IMG/VR virus record: IMGVR_UViG_3300024264_002160
Location: 1 to 58,963 of that record
Length of the DNA: 58,963 nt
Direction: 5' to 3' (one strand)
Source of the DNA: a virus
How positions within the stretch are numbered: the stretch's first letter is position 1; every line of letters starts with the position of its first letter. The position numbers were made by a program, and so were the translations under genes. Shown one piece after another: positions 54,592 to 58,963 of the stretch. The notes beneath the pieces are model-generated. The model was not told where the DNA came from and ran no database searches. It saw only the letters and a list, made by a program, of their open reading frames with translations.

Positions 54592-55311
54592 ATGAATAAG
54601 ATAGCAACACTACTAGATAATAGAAAAAATACTAGATGCTTTAGCAATAAGCCTGTAAGCACAGAAATAATAAATGATTTACTAGCGGTTATTAATCGTA
54701 TACCAGCTAAAGAACAGCAAATGCCAACAGAAGTTTTTGTGCTAGGAAACAACGCACAAGATATGAAACAAGAGCTATATGTTAACACAGAGTGCGAAGT
54801 AGATGTATTTAATCCACAGTTATTAGCACCAGTTGTATTTTGTTTTTGTCCTAAAGCAAATGTAGTAGACGCAAATGGTGTAACAGATCCTAGTGTGCCA
54901 CCAGCGGCATTAAATGAACTACACAGATACTATGCAGGTATGGCTAGTATGGCAGTTGGGTTAGCTGCTTTGGATGCTGGCTTGAACATCGGTTTCTGTC
55001 AAAGTCAAGGGTTAGACGGATGGACAGGCACACAAGATGAGAGCAGAGGCGGAGCATTAACCGTTAACGGTGAGCTTAGAAAAGTATCATTGAGTTTAGG
55101 TGTGGGATATCCTGCTACTGAAACAGACCATATGAGCAGAGCTAGAGTTACACTAGAACAATCAGACAATATGAGTGCTGAAAGTTTGGTAAGACGTGGA
55201 ATAGAAGAAACTCGACCTAGACCAGGATTAGATAGCTATGTAATTATATTTGGACAGGATGATGTATCATTGCCAGACACGTGGCTTAATCTTCCACTGG
55301 CAGGTGCGTGA
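54592..55311 (+). CDS. Nitroreductase-family FMN protein
   Basis: 239 residues, ATG 54592 with AGGAAGAA upstream. The N-terminal RKNTRCFSNKPV pattern is the usual FMN phosphate-binding R-x-x-x-R-x-(F/Y) element, followed by the P-x-x loop. A helical MASMAVGLAALDAGLNIGFCQ segment (about 121-141) matches the G-x-A-x-x-x-x-L-x-A-x-x-x-G-x-x-x-x-x family core, and SLGVGYP follows. Reaction could be oxidation of a thiazoline/oxazoline-type ring or reduction of a small substrate. It is four bases from overlapping its neighbour. Confidence 0.65.
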   Translation: MNKIATLLDNRKNTRCFSNKPVSTEIINDLLAVINRIPAKEQQMPTEVFVLGNNAQDMKQELYVNTECEVDVFNPQLLAPVVFCFCPKANVVDANGVTDPSVPPAALNELHRYYAGMASMAVGLAALDAGLNIGFCQSQGLDGWTGTQDESRGGALTVNGELRKVSLSLGVGYPATETDHMSRARVTLEQSDNMSAESLVRRGIEETRPRPGLDSYVIIFGQDDVSLPDTWLNLPLAGA

Positions 55312-55832
55312 TGTCAGAATTAATTAGCGCAATAGACTACAGTGTAGATTTTAAACAACTAGCAAAAGACACCAAGTTGGTATTAGACAAGTACCCATTT
55401 AATAATCATAATCAAATATGTTTTCAGAATACAGTAGGTGTTGAAGCTGATCCGTATCAAGGCACAGGTGATAGTAGACTAGATCATTGTCCTATGTATG
55501 GGCTAGAAGAATCTGATTTTACTGAGTTTAATCCTGAGTTTAACGGAACAGTGTTTGAAGAAATATTTAAAACATTCCCTCACAACATGGGAAGAATGAG
55601 ATTAATGAAAGTACCTGCTAAGAAATGTTATTGGATGCATAACGATCCAGGTATGGTAAGATATCACTTTGCGGTAGATACAAATGAAAATTGTTTTATA
55701 CTGTATAGAGATCACAAGCATTTCCATATACCCGGTGATGGTGTATGTTATGAGATGAATACAGATGAATATCATACTGCTGTAAATGCTAGTAGAGAAG
55801 ATAGAGTACACTTAGTTATTAGCGGCATTTAA
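55311..55832 (+). CDS. AspH-type 2OG-Fe(II) oxygenase-like protein
   Basis: 173 residues from ATG 55311 (TGATG overlap). The C-terminal half has H110-x-D112 in YWMHNDPG, R118 and H120 in VRYHFAV, and H155 with R165 in EYHTAVNASREDRVHLV. This spacing is that of aspartyl/asparaginyl beta-hydroxylase-like enzymes, with two iron histidines, one Asp and an Arg for 2-oxoglutarate. It differs from the minimal hydroxylase at 39501. The stop abuts the next ATG. Target could be a protein side chain or an amino-acid-like metabolite. Confidence 0.72.
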   Translation: MSELISAIDYSVDFKQLAKDTKLVLDKYPFNNHNQICFQNTVGVEADPYQGTGDSRLDHCPMYGLEESDFTEFNPEFNGTVFEEIFKTFPHNMGRMRLMKVPAKKCYWMHNDPGMVRYHFAVDTNENCFILYRDHKHFHIPGDGVCYEMNTDEYHTAVNASREDRVHLVISGI

Positions 55833-56537
55833 ATGTTTGATAAAATAACAACACATCACGATCATATTCATTTTACTCCAGATAGATTTTCAAAGGAATT
55901 ACCGTTGCTTATAATGAGTCACGGCTCTGGAGGTATAAGTGATATAGATATAGATTTCGCAAACATGGCATGTGCTAACGGATACCAAGTTGTTATAGTT
56001 GATCATTTTACAAAACGTGATGTTAAAAGCCAAATATGGCATGATGTAAATGATGTCTATCCTACTTTTGATGACAGAGCTACTGACATTTATGCTGTAA
56101 GTAAAAAGTATAATGCCACCAAAAAAATATTGTTTGGTATTAGTGCTGGTGGAACATCATGTTTAATATGCAGCGCAGACTTTGATAAAACCTTTGTAGC
56201 GTACCCTGCGCTTGTAGGAATAACAACACCAATGTTAACTGCACGCCATGTAACTATTGTAACAGGCAAAGATGATAATTGGACACCAGTTGCTCAAGCA
56301 CATAGATATGCGCAACATGTAGATGTAGAATTACATGTAGTTGATGGGTTTCATGGATTCTTAAATCCACGTGAAGATAGATTTTTAGAAAATGTTGTAA
56401 GCCTCAGAGATATTGAATTGCCTGTACCGTTTGAAGGAACGTTAGATAAATTAAATTATCAAAAAGGAGTAACTGTAAAGTACAACGAACAAAGTAGGTT
56501 ACTCACTGAAAACTTATTCACTGAGTGGCTATCCTAA
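55833..56537 (+). CDS. Alpha/beta hydrolase (dienelactone-hydrolase-like)
   Basis: 234 residues. The oxyanion strand is LLIMSHGSGG. The nucleophile elbow G-I-S-A-G-G puts Ser at 104, followed by Asp in TGKDDNWTP (about 147) and His in VDGFHGF (about 174), a complete catalytic triad in the expected order. Small cytoplasmic hydrolase; substrate could be an ester or thioester formed by neighbouring enzymes. Overlaps the convergent gene by nine bases. Confidence 0.78.
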   Translation: MFDKITTHHDHIHFTPDRFSKELPLLIMSHGSGGISDIDIDFANMACANGYQVVIVDHFTKRDVKSQIWHDVNDVYPTFDDRATDIYAVSKKYNATKKILFGISAGGTSCLICSADFDKTFVAYPALVGITTPMLTARHVTIVTGKDDNWTPVAQAHRYAQHVDVELHVVDGFHGFLNPREDRFLENVVSLRDIELPVPFEGTLDKLNYQKGVTVKYNEQSRLLTENLFTEWLS

Positions 56538-57227
56538 ACGCTGTAAACGTGTTTTTTGTGTGCTAGCATACACTTGATTATACTCCGCAATACTGATATT
56601 AGGCAACTCAAACCCTCTGTCAATAACGCTTTTAAGCGGTGTGTAGCACACATTTTGCCAGCAGTTAGAGTCTTTGTTTACTCCTATAAACTTGCCAGTA
56701 TCGTTGTGTTGTCTACATGTATTACACATGTTATCGTGTAGTATCCAGTTTCTGTCTTTACTGATATAGTTGACCAAATCCTGCATACTTCGCCTACGCA
56801 TTAGTAACTCAATACTAATGAAAGCATAATCATAACCCAGTTGAATTGCTTTATCTACTTCGTATGGAATAAACCAATCTTCACTCCAACGTACATTACG
56901 CTTACTGCCTCGGTTTCTGTAGTCAGGATGATAATATGTTCTAGTGCTACAGCGCACAGTATTATTGGGATAATGTCCGTTGTTCCACAAGCCACTAAAC
57001 GCAACAATGTTGTTGTCGTCATAAATGATTTCAAAACTATCAAACTTGTCAACAAACTGATCTAAGTTATAATAGTTCTTTGCATTACGATGATTGTCGT
57101 TTTGCTCTATCCATGCACATACATTTTTTAAATTTTCCTTGTGCTTTGGATAGTCTGGGCTTTCAAGAATGTTTATTATTTTCATAATCGATGTCCGATA
57201 AAAGTTACGTTTATTATTTTCATTCAA
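56529..57227 (-). CDS. GNAT-like acetyltransferase-type protein
   Basis: 232 residues if started at 57227; ATG 57185 (218 residues) begins the better-ordered sequence and is an alternative. No ribosome binding site is clear for either. FEIIYDDNNIVAFSGLWNN is a typical GNAT strand-turn-strand, and TRTYYHPDYRNRGSKR resembles the V-x-P-x-(Y/W)-R-x-x-G acetyl-CoA loop. A Cys/His-containing stretch NMCNTCRQHND (about residue 167) is unusual for GNATs. Assignment is by motif order only. Confidence 0.5.
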   Translation of the reverse strand: MNENNKRNFYRTSIMKIINILESPDYPKHKENLKNVCAWIEQNDNHRNAKNYYNLDQFVDKFDSFEIIYDDNNIVAFSGLWNNGHYPNNTVRCSTRTYYHPDYRNRGSKRNVRWSEDWFIPYEVDKAIQLGYDYAFISIELLMRRRSMQDLVNYISKDRNWILHDNMCNTCRQHNDTGKFIGVNKDSNCWQNVCYTPLKSVIDRGFELPNISIAEYNQVYASTQKTRLQRLG

Positions 57228-57248
57228 TAAGTACTAATATTACTTATA
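57226..57248. promoter_or_regulatory. Degenerate divergent promoter palindrome
   Basis: An inverted repeat ATAAGTA (57227-57233) and TACTTAT (57241-57247), loop of seven, in the 31-base gap between divergent genes. On the minus strand it reads TATAAGTA, one mismatch from the late octamer; on the plus strand AATAAGTA, two mismatches. The place and geometry copy the pairs at 33015 and 49746. Confidence 0.35.
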
Positions 57249-57258
57249 AGGATAACAG

Positions 57259-58245
57259 TTGTTAGATATTAGAAAAATTAAAATGTTTCCAGATGATGTG
57301 TTTGTTTTAGATCATGTTACGGCACTACAGGGTCATAAAATAAATTGGGGGCATGATATTGGTAAAATCGAATCGATACTACAACAAAATCTAGATGCAG
57401 CAATAGCATCAAACCAATATAAACACTATGCATTTAATACAAGCCTAGACGGCTGGGTAAAACTGTTTGATAATTTTGTCCAAACAAACCCTAATCTACT
57501 TTGCTTTACAGGTTGCTTAGATGTAGATAATCCAAGATGGATCTGGTGGCCGCATTGGCAAATTGTAACTGACACCGATACACCTCCTATAACAAATCCT
57601 AGTTTACCTAATCTTAGATGGCAATTTTGGGTAAGACGACCTAGACCACATAGAATAGAACTGATTAAACACATTGCTAGATTGCAACCCGAGCAAGGAG
57701 ATATTATATTTCCAACACATTTAATAGAACCTACAGGTAGAACTTATCCCACTACTCGAGAACTATTCCAAGATGACGACCTGTACAATAGTATACATTC
57801 GCAATTTAATCCAGCAGTAGATATACCACAAGGTGAAAACGGCGCATATCACGGCAGTTATCAACTACGTTCACAAAGAGCTATAGATGTTGTAACTGAA
57901 ACTATGACTAATTCACAAAATGGTATATTTTTTAGTGAAAAAACACACAAAGCCATAAGAAGCGGACAATTATTTTTGATACTAGGACAACAACACTGTA
58001 TACGCAGTCTCAGGGATTATGGTTATAAAACTTTTGATAATGTAATTGATCATTCATATGATTTAGAGTCCGATATGCCTACAAGAGCTAAAATGATTGC
58101 AGATGAATTAGATAGGCTTAGTAGTTTAAGTCAGTCTGATTTTCATGACTTGTGGACTAGTACATACAATGATAGATTATATAATCAACAGTATAAGAAA
58201 TATAATTTAGCCTACTGGAAAAAATATCTACATAGTTTCTTTTAA
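57259..58245 (+). CDS. Glycosyltransferase-like protein (SEKT/GY-type C-terminus)
   Basis: 328 residues from TTG 57259, with AAGGA at 57248-57252 upstream. The C-terminal half carries FFSEKTHKAIRSGQLFLILG and LRDYGYKTFDNVIDHSYD, shared with the minus-strand protein at 26563. The N-terminal half has FTGCLDVDNPRWIWWPHW (D-x-D at about residues 94-96, not certain as catalytic). GT-B-like role is inferred from family resemblance. Its 3' end overlaps the minus-strand SGNH gene by 18 bases. Confidence 0.52.
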   Translation: MLDIRKIKMFPDDVFVLDHVTALQGHKINWGHDIGKIESILQQNLDAAIASNQYKHYAFNTSLDGWVKLFDNFVQTNPNLLCFTGCLDVDNPRWIWWPHWQIVTDTDTPPITNPSLPNLRWQFWVRRPRPHRIELIKHIARLQPEQGDIIFPTHLIEPTGRTYPTTRELFQDDDLYNSIHSQFNPAVDIPQGENGAYHGSYQLRSQRAIDVVTETMTNSQNGIFFSEKTHKAIRSGQLFLILGQQHCIRSLRDYGYKTFDNVIDHSYDLESDMPTRAKMIADELDRLSSLSQSDFHDLWTSTYNDRLYNQQYKKYNLAYWKKYLHSFF

Positions 58246-58833
58246 GTCTTTGTGTATTGTTTCAGCATACAATATTTGTGCTTGTTTTCCAGGATGTGTT
58301 CCGTCAAGAGCTTTATCTGTTTCTCGAAACTTAAACATATTGCCGCCTACAGTTGTAATATTTTGCATCCAATCTTTCATTTTAAAGTCTTTACCAGTTG
58401 TAAAACTATGATAGTTTTTGATACCAATTGAATCAAGAAAAAAAGCACAATGACTGATCCTAAGTTGATTGTCTAGTTTAATATCAGTATCGCTGTAAAA
58501 GTTTTCATAAAATATATCAGTAAGTTTTTTATTTGCATAACGTGTTGACATACCTATCTTAACAGTGTTATCGTTGTTAAAAAAACAAAATCTGTGTGCA
58601 GTATTCCAATTGACTATCACAAAATCATTGTCTTGATATTCAAAGTTTACGATATTGTGCCATATTTCTTTATTACTTGCTCCTGGAACTCCACAGTTTT
58701 TTAAGTCTACTTGTAGTGTTTTAGCAAGCACAGAAGGCCACGAGTATATACTAGGAACAGTTGGTGTATCTATGTTATCATCTAGCGCATAGCCAAAAGT
58801 GATACTATCTCCAAATGCTACTAGTCTATTCAT
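58228..58833 (-). CDS. SGNH/GDSL hydrolase
   Basis: 201 residues. Block I FGDSITFGYA puts the nucleophile at Ser10, block II is CGVPGASN (about 47-54) and block V is D177-G-T-H180-P-G-K. All are canonical, more so than in the relative at 25756. Cytoplasmic, no signal peptide. Likely esterase/deacylase acting on a glycan or acyl intermediate. Its ATG overlaps the stop of the upstream minus-strand gene (ATGA). Confidence 0.82.
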   Translation of the reverse strand: MNRLVAFGDSITFGYALDDNIDTPTVPSIYSWPSVLAKTLQVDLKNCGVPGASNKEIWHNIVNFEYQDNDFVIVNWNTAHRFCFFNNDNTVKIGMSTRYANKKLTDIFYENFYSDTDIKLDNQLRISHCAFFLDSIGIKNYHSFTTGKDFKMKDWMQNITTVGGNMFKFRETDKALDGTHPGKQAQILYAETIHKDLKETM

Positions 58834-58963
58834 ACCGCCATTGGAGCCTTGATAGTATCCATTGGATTGTAACCCATTAATTTATAGTCTTCAGTCTTTG
58901 TACTTAGTAATTGTTCCAGGTTGTCGAACGATGGCATCACTAACATTGGATGTTTTCTGGTTG
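58830..58963 (-). CDS. 3' end of an unidentified gene, cut by window edge
   Basis: On the minus strand an open frame enters from the right edge and runs 43 codons to TGA at 58832-58830, overlapping the SGNH ATG by four bases. The visible end has H-P-M-L-V-M-P-S-F-D-N-L-E near the edge and closes Y-N-P-M-D-T-I-K-A-P-M-A-V. Coupling to the SGNH gene supports it as real. Too short to identify. Confidence 0.6.
   Translation of the reverse strand, partial: TRKHPMLVMPSFDNLEQLLSTKTEDYKLMGYNPMDTIKAPMAV

Noticed and set aside
1-58963. Prophage or integrative element
   Set aside because: No integrase, att-like repeat, tRNA target or flanking host genes were seen.
1-58963. tRNA genes or CRISPR array
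   Set aside because: Intergenic gaps are all under about 110 bases and show neither cloverleaf-like sequence nor regularly spaced direct repeats.

Overview
The window looks like part of the genome of a large, AT-rich, T4-like marine tailed phage (myovirus type). Three things support this: giant virion/tail-fibre genes at the left end; exact or near-exact copies of the T4 late-promoter octamer TATAAATA at intergenic junctions; and very tight packing with short ATGA/TAATG-type overlaps. No rRNA, tRNA, transposase, integrase or CRISPR array was seen. The host cannot be read from the sequence. The gene repertoire (carbamoyltransferase, small glycosyltransferases, 2OG-Fe(II) oxygenases, many radical SAM proteins) is the kind met in marine T4-like phages, but that is a judgement from family knowledge and no search was run.

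Layout. (1) 1-11517: virion structural block. A giant protein whose 5' end lies outside the window is followed by three tail-fibre-like or structural proteins and a small conserved-looking protein. (2) 11518-15188: glycosyltransferase-like genes and one unknown. (3) 15193-25766: seven N-terminal-twitch radical SAM genes in a row, then one radical SAM gene of a second type. (4) 25756-37478: sugar and small-molecule tailoring genes on both strands: SGNH hydrolase, glycosyltransferase, isochorismatase-like hydrolase, UDP-sugar dehydrogenase, methyltransferases, a B12-type radical SAM protein, a NodU/CmcH carbamoyltransferase and a 38-residue basic protein. (5) 37475-53767: twelve more radical SAM genes of three architectures, interleaved with a 2OG-Fe(II) oxygenase, a PP-loop ATPase and two mini-SDR oxidoreductases. 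(6) 53764-58963: sulfotransferase-like, nitroreductase-like, AspH-type oxygenase, alpha/beta hydrolase, GNAT-like protein, second glycosyltransferase-like protein, second SGNH hydrolase, and the 3' end of one more gene cut by the window edge.

The outstanding feature is the set of 21 radical SAM genes between 15193 and 53767. All have an intact CxxxCxxC cluster motif. They fall into four architectures: 13 N-terminal-twitch proteins, 4 with a GN(x)GD motif where GGE is expected, 3 short GGEPT proteins, and 1 B12-binding type. They sit with glycosyltransferase, carbamoyl-, sulfo- and methyltransferase, dehydrogenase, esterase and hydroxylase genes. My reading (inference) is a modular late-expressed tailoring island that chemically diversifies a surface component, either virion protein or glycan. 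No obvious short precursor peptide is encoded beside it.

Regulation. Every divergent junction carries a back-to-back pair of TATAAATA-like elements, two of them forming perfect inverted repeats. Every convergent pair overlaps at the 3' ends with no visible terminator. A sigma70-like promoter lies in front of the gene at 11170. No stretch over about 100 bases lacks a gene.
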